Below, one piece after another: positions 1 through 12,300 of a stretch of DNA of 64,000 nucleotides. The position numbers were made by a program, and so were the translations under genes. The notes under the pieces were generated by a model. It saw nothing but the letters and a program-made list of their open reading frames with translations, was not told the origin of the DNA and did no database searches. The stretch is from Lycocorax pyrrhopterus obiensis (taxonomy: Eukaryota; Chordata; Aves; Passeriformes; Paradisaeidae), in contig JACSVZ010000002.1 of NCBI GenBank assembly GCA_014706295.1, forward strand, positions 54,226,660-54,290,659. Reading direction: 5' to 3'. Positions within the stretch are counted from its first letter, which is position 1. Every line of letters starts with the position of its first letter.

Positions 1-3000
1 CCACTATCGCCACATTGAATGAGTGTTACAGAGACAACAGAAGAGCAAGATATACCAAACACCTGAACAACTATCACATAGACTGACAAGTATTTCTTTT
101 ATTTCAGTTGGTGAAAAATCTACTGTAAACACAGTGAGGATTTTTATTTTCCTCACTACCTGAGTAATGCCAGACAACAAAATTGCAAAATGCTAACATA
201 GCCCTTCTGCAGAGTCAGATTTTCTAGACAAAACTTGTTTTAAGTCAGAGATAAGGTTGTTTAGAAGAAACTTACCCATAGTTCTTGTTCTAGTCACTGA
301 AAAGCTACAGATTTGTTTGTCTACTTGAGGTAAATTCAATTTAATTTTTTAATGCTGCTAACTAGTAAGTGAGTGAGTATGTGAACCAAAGTTTCTTATT
401 TTCTACAAGAATTTGTTACTTTTACCTGAAGGCTGTTTCAAAAGAAATACAAAGTTTATGTTCAGGTAAAAGCCTATATTTTGGATAAGTTATTTCACCA
501 GCACAGAAGAGGGAGAACAGGTTCTATATTCATCTTCCAATTTTAACCGGAAGCAAATCTTGAAATATTTGGTAAGAGTGTACACAGCGCATGTGAGTAC
601 ACCATGAATATGTGCACACAAGTAATACAACTGCCACCCAATTTTACTCTGTTTCATATCATGGCAATCTGCAGAAGTGATGTGACATAGCAAAGATATT
701 CAGTGGAGAATCCAGGAAAGAACTTGCTGTGTTCAGTAGCACTGGCATTCACTCATACCAGATTCTTCATTCTCAGATTGCAGGAATTAAGTCCAAGGTA
801 GACATAAAATCTTAATGCAAGTACAATGCTATGTCACCAAAAACTTGTCCTACTCCAACAACTATCACAAATATCCTCCCATAATTCCTACAGGCAATGG
901 TCTTAGTGACAAACACTCTTTCCCAAGTGGCTCCAATTTGCTTGTGAATGACAACATGGTCTTGGCGAAGAAACGTACCACAGAGAAATCAGAATTCTCT
1001 CCTAACTTTGAACAACCATTATGAATATCTGACAACTTGGTTTTGCTCTGACACTCCTTCCCGTACCACACCCTATCAACATTTTCTCTCAGCATGTGCC
1101 CTTTAAGGACACCTGTGGACGTTTTAAGCCTTTGAGAGTGTGTGCGCACACATGAACTTTCAGTATCTTCTGTAACATGTGGCCGGCATATGGAGAAATC
1201 CGTGATTTAAAACCAGCTAAAGATTATCAGACAGGCCTCTAAGCAGCACACAGTGATGAATGTGCCAAGGGACAATTATAAGCAAAGAGAAGGATGCTAC
1301 TAGCACTCAGTCAGCAGCATGTAGTTTATCACTAAAATAAGCTTTTTGTTTGTTTGTTTAGAAGACTCATTTTCTTTCATGATTTTAAGCAAAACAAACA
1401 GAAAAAAAAAGGATTATTTCTATTTTCTCACTGTGATCAAGCCAAAGAAATTTGGACATTTTTCATAAATAACTAGGAATGTTTCCATTTTAAAGAGCCT
1501 CATTTTACAAAGAACCTTACTTATAACAGCACTTACAACAAATAAAGGGTATGTAACCCAGCACTTACAACAAATAAAATTGACTCTGGAAGAAGGAAAC
1601 AGCAAAAAATCCATGATCTTTGACACAGTGCAAGCTTTGTCAAAGCATAGTCTTTTCTTGACTATGAACAAACAATCTGAACTCTCGAATGACACAGGTA
1701 TTTGGCGTGCAATTAGGGGCAGAGAACTGCAGCTTGGATTCAAGACCACTTGGATTAGACAGTATCTACAGGATTTGAAAGCAATTATGCAATGCACACA
1801 ACTTTTCCTTCTGAAAAAAGACCCAAGGTATTTCACGATTTATACAGCGGGGTAGAGCTTTCAGTGAATAATGTATTGGTTTTCAGCCCACCTGAAAATG
1901 ATTTCAGGTTGAAATCAGCAATATTCAACTGAAAAAATCCCACAAAACCTAACACTTATCACTTAGACAAATTCCAGACTGGATGCTTCCAAATTACATT
2001 TCCATTTTGAAATTCACCTTTAAAGAGAATGAAGGAATTTTAAAAGTATTTTAAAACTCATTAAAAAAAATTTATTTGGGGCAACAGCATTAACATATCT
2101 GACTGCAGAAAACCACTTCATATCACAAAAAAAAAAAAGGATTTCATCTTTGTTTCACTGAAAATAAATGAAAAAAATCAGGCCCAGCAAACAATCCTCT
2201 CACTCTGGGAAGGAATCCTCATTTGCCTCCACTAGGATCTTACTCATTCCCAAATCCAACTGCTTCTCTCCTTTTTTTGAAATGCATAAAGGACTAACTC
2301 TGCCCTCCACTTCTGACAACATTTATTCCTCTGCTCACTCTTTTTCTTCATCCTAGGCCTCTTCTCCATCTGCCCATTTGCAGCAGCTGGATGTCATTCT
2401 CCTTCTGGGGCTGCTCTATCGATCTGGTAGGAACCTGAATCCCTGAGTCACATCCTCTCCCTAAATCTTCCCTTCCTTTTTCTATCTGTTTCATGACTCT
2501 TTTGTGCAATAAGGATGGTACATGAAAAATTACATTGTTCTGTAACTGCACATTTGGAGATAAAGCATTATACTCAAACTCAGGAATGAATTCACAAACA
2601 TCATTTGCAAACTTGTTAGGTTTTTTTAGGGCACTGTTCTATGAGGGTGGTAAAAGCTTGTCAGTTAAAACCAGGAACCACAGTTGGCAAAAAAATCATG
2701 CATTTCAAAAAGTCTTTAACTTATACACACAAATTCACTTCCAGCATTGTTTTTTTCTCATACTACAAGAGATGCAAAAAGTTTCAGAGAAATAAATACA
2801 GAAGGGTGCTTCAAATTTGAAAAACAATCTCTCAAAACACACACAAATTCATATATGCAAAGATTAAACCAGATTAAGCAGGACTTACATTTTAAAAGCC
2901 TTCCTGTAGGTGTATGGCTTTTTTTTTGTTCTTTTCTTACTTTCCTTTATTTTTTTCCTCTCTGAGGAGCAAGTTTGTAATTATCTAACAAAGAACAAAA

Positions 3001-6000
3001 TAGCAACAGTGTCTGGAAAGAATGCATTATTTAGAGAGTGACTACTTAAGAAAGAAGCTTTCATCACAGGATACATTCCATGGAAACATACAGTTTACCT
3101 TGTACCATAAGCTACTTTACTGCAACTTGAGTCCTGTCTTGACACTCAGTTTTCAACAAAAATAGACCATGACTACTTGCCAAGCAAGTCTCCCCCCCAA
3201 AAAAATCTCCCTCCCTTCCCCCAAAAAATCAGAATCTCTGAATGAAATGGTAAAACTAATAAAAATAAATATTGAAATTACTTTTTAAATTTCCCTTGAA
3301 TTAAACTATAAAGCAAAGCTCACAACAGATCATTTTCCAGTCACACCATATAATGAAAAAACTTACTTGACAAGTTGGATTAACATTAACATGTATTTGG
3401 GAACCCTTCACTCCCAGGCATCATGATATAAAAGCACTTAATAAGTAACAATCACTATGGTATGAAAGTGTGAAATATCAGTTTCCAATAACAGCTCCTT
3501 GATGCAGAAGATCAATTAGAGAAAATTCCCATCAGCGTAAGTATCAACATTTTCCATTATGGAGGCATTGTTAACATAACTCAAATTGTTTGTCTTTCCA
3601 CTTAACATGGATACATGAGACTGAACTCTTAATTTCACTGCAGTTGCTAAAGCATTAGCTCATTCTCATTCTAAAGCCATTTGACTGCAATGAGCAGCAA
3701 GAAGAGTTTCCATGCCAAATCTGTTGTTTTTTGAGTGCTGTCAGACCAGACACTCTCCTGTGCAGTTTCATTCAGACAAGGCAGGCTGGGGAATGCTATC
3801 AGGAAGCCATTTATAGCTCCCTAATTCCGTGAGCACCTGGTTGAGACCTAGCAGAGCACAGCTGCAGCACTCCCTGACACTCTCCCCTTTCTTGCCTCCA
3901 GTATATGATGAAGGGGTGGTGGGACAACTGGGCACAGTGGCAAACAGCTTCATGCACCAGGGGGATTCTGAGGGGTCATGTACAAGCAGGTTACAGGTCC
4001 TTTTATTTGCACACACACAACAAAGGTGGCTAGCGTGGTCTTAAGGAATTCCGTGTATCTGAATAGGTGCATCTGAAGAAAGAGGATTGAAAGCAACAAG
4101 AATATAAAGCTTCTTGAGAGCACGGGTTTTTTGATGTTGCTGTTACAAATAGCAAACAGGAAGTGATTAATACTTGCACATTGCCACAGTACTATCACAA
4201 ACACGAAGCTTCCAGCTTGAAGACTATAAATGGAACACCTTTTCCCCCTTGCTTTTAAAAATAGGGTATTTACATCATGTTAGTAGTCATCTATCTTACA
4301 GATTTTCCTTTCTTCTCTGCTTATAGCATTGTAACCTACAATGTACCTTTTCCTTAACACCATAAACACACCTTCAGATTGTTGCTGGGAAAAAAAAAAT
4401 CACCAAAAAGTAAACCTCTAAAAAACCAAGCAAACAAAAAACACCTCAATGCCCTTCCTCCAAAAATACAATTCTATAGCAGGTGGAACAAAAACCCCCT
4501 AAATTATCTCAGTTTTTTTATTCACTCTGCAATATTCCCTGAACACAAACACCAAATTGCAGGTGCATACGAAATACTTCTGTTATGACAAGAGCTGGGT
4601 ATCTTCAAACCAGTGCTTCTCATAATGATACATGAAATAAATGAAATAAAATGGACAAAAGCCAAAAAAGTCTCAAGTGGAAGTCTTGTACAGAAGAGGG
4701 ACTAAACCATGTGAGAACAAAAGGTCACATGGCTAATGGTTGAAAGGGAAACACCATTTCCCTTTATTTCTTAAACTTCTAGGGCTCCAGCAATAGTGTT
4801 TGCACAGTAATGGGATTTGAGTTCACAATACTGATGGTACACTGCTGGTATCACAATCATCTGAGTGGCTCATCACAGTGAAGAAGAGAACACAAAAAAC
4901 AAGAATAAAGGTTAAAGAGTAGAAACTGTCAGGTTCTTAAAGACTGCAGTTAGCAAAGTTTATATCCACAGACTATAAAAAAAGCATGAGATTTACCCAA
5001 GAATTTAGAAGACCAAGACTACTCAGAAGAAAAAATCACTATGTTCTTTTCTACCTTAGTGTCTGTATCTGGGCCTTTGTACTTCAAGACCATAACTTTC
5101 CCATAAACCCATTCTTAAAGCTATCAATCTCAGTTGTAGCCAGAATGCTTGTGTCCACTACCCCTATGGAAATGTTCTACCTCACTCTCTAACTTTCAGC
5201 CTAAACATACTCATGAACAGTTTTACTATGCCTTTATTTGCAAAAATGCATTTTCCAGTCTGAAACTTGCCCCTTTATTTTATTTGCAGGGAGTAAAAGC
5301 AATCTCTCTCATTTCTGTTTTGTTAATTTAAACAAGAAGTGCTGTTTATAAAGAGTATATGTTGCTAGGAAAATGAAAGTCTGAATGCAGCACAAACTGG
5401 AAAATCTTAAGGAATTAACTGTAACAGAAAGGAGAGCAGATGACAGCACACAGGTACAAGCTTATTTGTGAGCTTAAAACAGATGTTCTTGTTTCTAATC
5501 CATGTTGAAAACAGTGCTACTGTATTGTACTTTCATTGCTTGTTACTTGCTTTAGTGAGAAAAAAGCAGGTAGAGGCATCCCTGCTTATCTGACAGTCAC
5601 AAGCTCTGGCAAAACAGACATGAAAAAGTTTAATGATACAAGGTCCCAGTGCATCTCCTTGGCTACTAGGAACATTCTAGCTAAGGCAACACAGAACTTG
5701 GAATAAGATTTCTCAAACACTGCACTTTTATTCAGATGCTTAAGAAATTTTTGTGTAGCGTACTCGTAGTACTCAATAATTTTAATCTACAGTAGGTGGA
5801 GAAGTGCTGTGCCAGTGTGGCCATGAGGACAAGAACACTGAATACCCTAATCACCAAGAACATGATCAGAAATCATCTGTACAGTGTGTCAGTCTCCTTT
5901 TAAAAACATACTTTAAGATGACATTTTGTCACTATGAATAAAATTTTGCCAATTTTCATCAGCTACGTAAAAAGAAACTAATACAAATCACTTAACATAG

Positions 6001-7879
6001 CCTTCTGACTGTAGCTAGATATATTTTATTTTAGGATTTGACACACATTTACAGTGCATTTATGAAAAAGGCAACTTCACTGAGCAAACTGTTCACGGTA
6101 CTCTTCTTCAACCCCCATGATTTATATACAGAAGAAATCTTCCCCTCAGTGGACTTCAAGAGCTAAGGAAATAAGTCTTACTTTAAATGCATGGGATTGT
6201 AAAGCATCTTCCTCTGTGCTGAGTAATAAAGGTGAGATTCAACCCATCCAAATTTAGTCAGATTGAAAGTAAGTACCCAGTCTCACCTAGACATGCGGGA
6301 TGAACTGCCATCTAGAGGTGTTCCCACTCCTTTTCACTGAAAAGGGGGGCTATACAACCTGCTGAGACCATATGCCTAACCGATAGCTAAAATTAGGCAA
6401 GGTGACCTCCCACAACTCATGACATTTACAAGGATGCCTTGCTTAGTGATTTTTCTGCAATTATTTCTATATTATTAGATTTGTGCATTTACATCCTACT
6501 TCTCAAAATATTCTATTCACTGTATGCTGCAATGGACTGACAAGAATGCCTATGAAAAATATTAAAACACTGATTATGGACAAATGGCACACAGTAATGG
6601 CCTTATCATTCATCCACTTTGATTCCTTAACCTGTTAGCTCATCCTGAAGCACGAAGTTCACTAACTTGCTAACTGTGAAGCAACTACACTCAATTTACA
6701 AGTCAAACACTGGACACATACCAGGACTGATGAGGGGGATTACAGTCTTTCATTCTTGAGAAACTGCCTTGTGATCTTTTTATGAAGACTTAATGCCACC
6801 ACTATCAAGTTAACACTACCAAGCAAAACGTTCTAAGTAATCTCTTCTTCAAGAGTCATTTAAGAACACCTTTCCTCTGAATTAGCCCAGAATCTTGTTC
6901 CGCTTCCTCATGAAAATCTTTCTATACACTAATATAGCTGACTCAGCTTCCTTGTTAATTTAAGGAATAGCTCAAATCTAGAGAGACACAATTCCTTAAC
7001 TCTGTTTTGCAAGATTTTCCACAGATTTCCTTACAAATTAAAGTTTCTTGTTATGCTGGGGTTAAGGTGCAGTGGGAAGGGTGTGGGCAAATGGGGAAGG
7101 GAGATGACATTTTAAAATGCTTTATAAAACACCAGATGTTGCAGAACCAACAGAGTGGAACAATGTATTTGCAATTATCAAAAAGAAGAGAGTTGTTTGT
7201 CCACATTTTTAAAAACTCATGGGATACTTTTCAGTCACTTAGTTGTGGTCTTTCTGTGTGTGAAGAACACAGCAAACGCCCTTATAGATTTGATATTTAA
7301 ATGACATGCACGACAAGGGAACAGCTTGATGTGGTTCAGCATTTGCTCTTGTTACACTCTGTACTATGCTGCACACATTCCAGTTGTGTGAATAATATAA
7401 AAACGATGCAAAAGCATTTTGCCCTTCTCCACATATTTTTCTTGCGCATGTTTGAGTTCTATAAAGTTGCCATTGGCATATTGTGAGGCAGTGCTGGAAA
7501 TGTACTAGTGTATAGTTCCAATAACAGATGCCGGCAGCTGACAAGAATGTCCTACTTACTAACTTGCGCTTATAGCTTCAGTTTCAAAAAACCTTTTAGC
7601 TGGAAGCCTAAGAGCCATGTAGATTCCCTATTCCACAGTTGAGAGCAGGATAATATCCACAATTTTTTTATCAATGGAACATCTAAATATTTTAACACTT
7701 AAGCATGTCTTCTTTCTCATCACTAAAGAAAAGACTACATACATTTAAAATCAATCTGTTCTTGCATGTTTAAAGAGCTGTTGCAGATATTTAATGTAAC
7801 CTGACAGATATTTTTGTTTGGAAACAATTCTGTTTACACATTACATCACTTCAATATTGCTCTAGAAATGTTTTGTGGA
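1..7879. other. AT-rich non-coding stretch
   Basis: No gene is supported here. The longest open frame is a 138-codon minus-strand frame at 1420-1836. It is cysteine-rich, matches no family I recognise, and is of a length expected by chance in 64 kb of AT-rich DNA. Short A-runs and simple repeats occur, and a 20-bp direct repeat lies at 1527-1578. A slightly GC-richer patch at about 3770-4010 has no recognisable content. The stretch could be intergenic or the interior of a long intron; the sequence alone does not decide. Confidence 0.7.
1527..1578. repeat. Short direct repeat, 20-bp unit, 32-bp period
   Basis: The 20-base unit cagcacttacaacaaataaa occurs at 1527-1546 and again, identically, at 1559-1578, separated by 12 bases. 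It looks like a recent local tandem duplication of a 32-bp segment. No function is suggested. The perfect identity of the two units implies that the duplication is young, or that it may vary in copy number between individuals. Confidence 0.85.
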
Positions 7880-7882
7880 GTC

Positions 7883-8040
7883 TAGGAGACAGAGTCGGAA
7901 ATCCTGAGCTCTGTGTTCACTCTGCCGTTAACCAACAGTGCTCTTTTAGACAAGTCATATAATATCTCTGTGCCTTGGATTTTCCATCTGTAAAAGGCAC
8001 CAGTTATAAATATTCACATGACAGAGGTGTTATGAATGCC
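7883..8040 (+). repeat. Ancient MIR-like SINE fossil (core region)
   Basis: The segment at about 7949-7996 reads like the MIR core: a caagtca...ctctgtgcct...ccatctgtaaaa succession follows the MIR consensus order (GGCAAGT, then CTCTGTGCCTC, then CATCTGTAAAA). Upstream, ggaaatcctgagctctgtgttcactctgcc (in pieces) resembles the tRNA-derived CCCGGCTCTGCCACT segment. Downstream, cagaggtgttatgaatg resembles CATAGGGTTGTTGTGAGGATTAA. Divergence is high, as expected for an element amplified in early amniotes or before. It could instead be a related CORE-SINE. The boundaries are approximate. Confidence 0.6.
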
Positions 8041-9115
8041 AAAAATATAGCACAACTCTGAAAAGTGACTATGCAAAAATGCATCTTCTGATTCAACAAG
8101 CTTCTCCCTTGGTGAAATCCACATGTGAATTCATATGGCCTACACGCTACACAAGCCCCATTTTGAGCATTTAAAGAGAACATCGCCATACAGTGAGCTT
8201 GAGTAGAGTGATGGATTTCATTCCCCAGAGGAAACACAGCCACATGTGCTGACTTCAATGGCAAAAAATATATATTTTTATCGATATTTAACCCAACAGT
8301 CATGCAGAACATAGCTGAGATTGATACAGCTGCAGATTCCATTCCACCCTGTACTCCTTTGATACAATTATTTACTGGTCTTTCACATAATGCAGCAACA
8401 GTAAGGAAACACTATTTAAAGTGTTGGAACTGCCTACAAATCTCAAAGGGAAAGAATCTGAAGGCAGAGGGATAAAATGAGCCTTGAAGCAAATTGGAGT
8501 GCACAGGTGTAAATAACTTGGTCAACAGAATCTCTATAACTAGTGATGATGTGTACATTAGGAAGAACCTGGTCAGCTCTCAGAGCAAAGGCTCAGTTTG
8601 CAACAATGATTTGATCATGAGTTACCAAGGACAACCAAGATGTAAGGTTTCAACAGCATTTCTGCAGCAGCTTTTCAAAAATCTTTAATGTATTAATACT
8701 TGAGAAGTACTGTAAAATCCTGAGATGAAAGACAATGCAGAAAGTATTACAATGCCTCTCCTTTGTGTTGTTACTTTTTGGGGGGTTTTTTCATCATTTA
8801 CAGGAAAACAAATCTTTGCTTCTTAAGAATTCATCTGCTCCTTATATTCCCATTGTTTGTGTTTATGACATAATCATTTCCACAGCAACTAATTAGGAGA
8901 AATCAAGAATTATGGCCTGAGAGGAGGCCTGTAAGGAGCAAATGAAATCATACATGTGTTACATAGAAGATTCCACTAAAAAATCTCCTATCTGGTTAAA
9001 AATTTGAGGAAGGCACAAGCTAATTTGTTTAAACTGAGGAGCAAATTTTCACCTAAGACAAGGCTGTGTGTCTTATTCAATGACCCATTTCTTTTTTCAC
9101 ATGTAGTGCATGTTA
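8041..9115. other. Non-coding stretch without recognised features
   Basis: No coding or RNA feature is supported. A 112-codon minus-strand frame (8004-8342) overlaps the MIR-like fossil and looks like chance. A few bases around 8250 (gctgacttcaatgg) resemble a phrase common in old amniote repeats but are too short to call. Confidence 0.6.
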
Positions 9116-9330
9116 AGAACTAGGAATGGCTGGACCAAGTCAAATCAAAAGTCCATGCAGTTCAGTGGCCAACGGAAGAATGTCTGGTTGTACAGAGGAC
9201 AAATATGTGGAGATACTTTTCCAGCATATTCTCATGCTAATTTTCAGCCTGCAACTTCCATCTGGAACTTCTTCAATGCAAGCGAATCATTCCCACTTCA
9301 TGTAATGCCCCCATACAAAAGCATGCTAAA
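9116..9330 (+). repeat. Possible ancient CR1/L3-type LINE tail fossil
   Basis: The order ggctggaccaagtcaaatc, aaaagtccatgcag, ttcagtggccaacg resembles the 3' region of old amniote CR1/L3 elements (a tgctggaccagatcaaaggtccat...cagtggccaatg pattern known from reptile and bird genomes). The match fades after about 9220, so the end is a guess. An 85-codon plus-strand frame at 9110-9367 runs through it and is not a gene. I recalled the family pattern from memory and did not search it. Confidence 0.4.
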
Positions 9331-12300
9331 GTGTTCCTCTGCTGCCTCTCCTGGTGGCTTGGGATAAAGTGAGAGGAAGAGGTCCATTAATGTTCCCTAT
9401 TAGAGAACATTAGGGACCTTTTTTAAGGTCTTTTAATGTTCTTTGGCATGCTCTGTTAAGCTATTATTATAGAGAACTGCTAAACATCAAAATTACGAAT
9501 GTCTGAGTAGTATTTAATTTAAAGCTATTTTTCCTGTGGTTGGAATGCAGGCTTAAAGGAGCACTGAAGCAACTACCATCAATATCACTTCAGCTGCATT
9601 TAAGGATGTTTGTCGTAGAAATTTTGGCCATCCAGTGGCCCACTTCCCCTTTTAGCACAAGCTCAGGGAGGGATAATGACATGTATCAGTAAGGTGAAAA
9701 TACGACTAAGAAAATTACGCTTTGCCACATTCTCTTAAAACCATTTTGGCTCCCCTCATAACAAACTAGTAGTTTCCTCCAGAGCTGCTGAGCAGCTCTC
9801 CTTCTCACAGTCTCCAAGTCACAAAGACATCACATCCCATTGTCTCCTGTACTGCTTTGTGTTTTAAACAAGCTTCAAGATGCTCATAGACAAGAGAATT
9901 GTTAAGATCTATCAAATAAGAGTTCTTTCTCAAAGAAACAACATGAATAGCCAACAAGGATTGCAATTAAGCAGGTAATAAACCACCTCCTAAGGAAAAT
10001 CAGTTTGCAATATACTCTACTTTCTTCTTCCTGTCCCCAGTACTCTCCTTAGAGACAGAAGCCCTTGGGAGTGAAACATAGAGGGCAGGAATACCAACTG
10101 ACCTCAATGTTACGGGAATTCTATGAAAGGATATAATAAAATAGAGAGAGTCTCCTTGCCTACATTTATTATGTAGTGCTTGGCCCTTCAAATATGAGTG
10201 AACATCATTGAGAGAGATAAAACTTCATTGTACAGGCTCCATTTCTGAGGTTAAAGGGAGGTTTTATTAAATGAATTCAAAGTTTTGCTTACTCACTATA
10301 AACATTTCAAGGATACACTGTGTCAAACAGCTTCTCATGTTAAATACAATATATGACACTGATGTTTTCCACAGTTTATCATTGATAGAACTGGAAGTGT
10401 AATAGCAGTGAGTTTTAACTTTCTGGGCAGACAAAGTCATTTTGATAATGGTGGCCACCAGAGACAGGAAGAAGTCTAAACATTCTTGATCTTTGGGGTT
10501 AGTGGGAATTCAGATGAATGTGAGGGACCACACATGCTCTCTTGGGAGCAGGGTGCTGGCAGCCTTGTGTAAAACACAGTCCTTTTTTGGCTCATGCACA
10601 AAGGAACAGGAGAATCAGCTCTAAGAAAGTCACACTTCTGGACAGATGCAAGTCATTGCAACTGTGCGTACCATATGTGGGGAATGGTAAGGAAGGGACT
10701 GAACACAAAAATCAAGAGCAGGAAAGTGACAGAGCCCTGGAAAGTGGGTTCCTCCTGAGGCAGCAACAGCCTTTAAAAACCATTTACCAGGCCAAGTCAG
10801 CTCAGGAAACTTTCCCTGCTGCCAGCTGAACTCTCTGGCAGATGAAACAAAGAAACAAAAATTAACAAAAGGGCATTAACAATAAAAAGACAGGATTCAG
10901 TGTAGAATTTAGTGAAATTAAGCCTTTTCTATGTCAGCCTGCTCTTGTTAACCTAACTTGAACTCCCCACATGACTACTTGGGTCAGGAAACAGAGCAAT
11001 TACAAGCAAAGAACCACTGCTGCACACTAGGCAAGCAGGGAGCCCAGTTCTGAAAAGTGCACCGAAATGTTTAACATTCATGTGCAGCTCTAGCACTGTG
11101 AAAGTTGTCTGCTGAACAATTTACAGGTGGAGTGGTTTATTCTGCTACCAAAACAGAGTTATAGATAAGAAATTCCTGCTATAATGTGCCAAATCTGCAG
11201 GCATACCCAAAAGCCCATCTGGACTACAGCAAGCCTTTGCCAACCTGCATCTACTGATACCAGTCAGGATCATGAAGAAAAAAGCCCATCCTAGTGAAAG
11301 TAGGTGCAGCTAATCTATGAAATATGATTCTACCCTTTTACTGGGGAAAAATTGTATGGCCTATACATACCAGTAGTGTATTTAAAGAGATAAGAAAAAG
11401 ATCCTGAATGTGAGTTTCACAACTGTTTAAGTACTACATTATAAACTAAGGTTTCCATTTCATTCCTCTGAGATGTACTGGCAGGATACAATCCTTCTCC
11501 AAGTGAAATCAGTATTATTTTTGTCACTGATTACCAAGGGAATATATATCTGGTTTAGTGTACTTTCACCTAGGAGCTAGTTACTGCATCTTGCATCATA
11601 GATTACCTCAAAGTTTTCAGTTCTTGCAAAAAAAATTTTTTTTGAACCGTACTGAAATAATGAAAATACCAGTTTGGAAAGGATTGTTAGCAATTGAATG
11701 AAAAGTTAATAACAGTTTAAAACCAGCTGAAGTCTTCAAAATTTTCAACACAGTATCCCGGCAAAACAAAATATCATTAAACATGCCTTAAAAAAAGAGA
11801 AACCTCTAACATCAAAGAGTACTGGGGCATTTATCCTCAGAGCAGTGCATTACAGGTGACCTCTACAGATTGAAAATAGGATTACATCAACAAACCTTTC
11901 ACTTTTAAGTGGTGGATGGTGTGAGATGAAAGGGTACTCTCCCTAACATTTTGCAGTGCTACTGGCTCAGATTTAAAGGAAGCATGCAACCAGGTATTCC
12001 CTGTCACATTCTAATCTGCAATGCTGACATGGATGCAAGAAGCAAAAGCCTTTGAAAATGATACTTTCATATGATGAAAAAAACCTGGAGAACTCCGAGC
12101 AAATGGATGTGAGAAACATGAGAGAGAATACAGGTAAGGAGACAAAGAGGAACCTTTATGATCAATATGGCCATATTTATGCCATCAGCAGTAACTCATG
12201 TCTGTAGCAGCATGGCTTAGCATCAGATAAAATGATATTAGAGTTTGAGGTTTACACTTAATAGCTGCACTTGGTGTCTTCTTTCTGTAAAGGTTTCAAA

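Noticed and set aside
1420..1836. 138-codon minus-strand open frame
   Set aside because: Cysteine- and phenylalanine-rich translation with no recognisable domain, overlapped by a 91-codon frame on the other strand. Its length is expected by chance in 64 kb of AT-rich DNA, and the frame crosses the 32-bp direct repeat.
3770..4010. GC-richer patch with overlapping frames on both strands (71-84 codons)
   Set aside because: No LTR ends, duplication, domain or known repeat phrase could be found; nothing beyond base composition.
6229..6420. Segment with old-repeat look (gtgagattcaacccatcc, cacctagacatgcgggatg)
   Set aside because: It gives an impression of an ancient reptile/bird repeat, but I could not place it in any family with enough matching bases.
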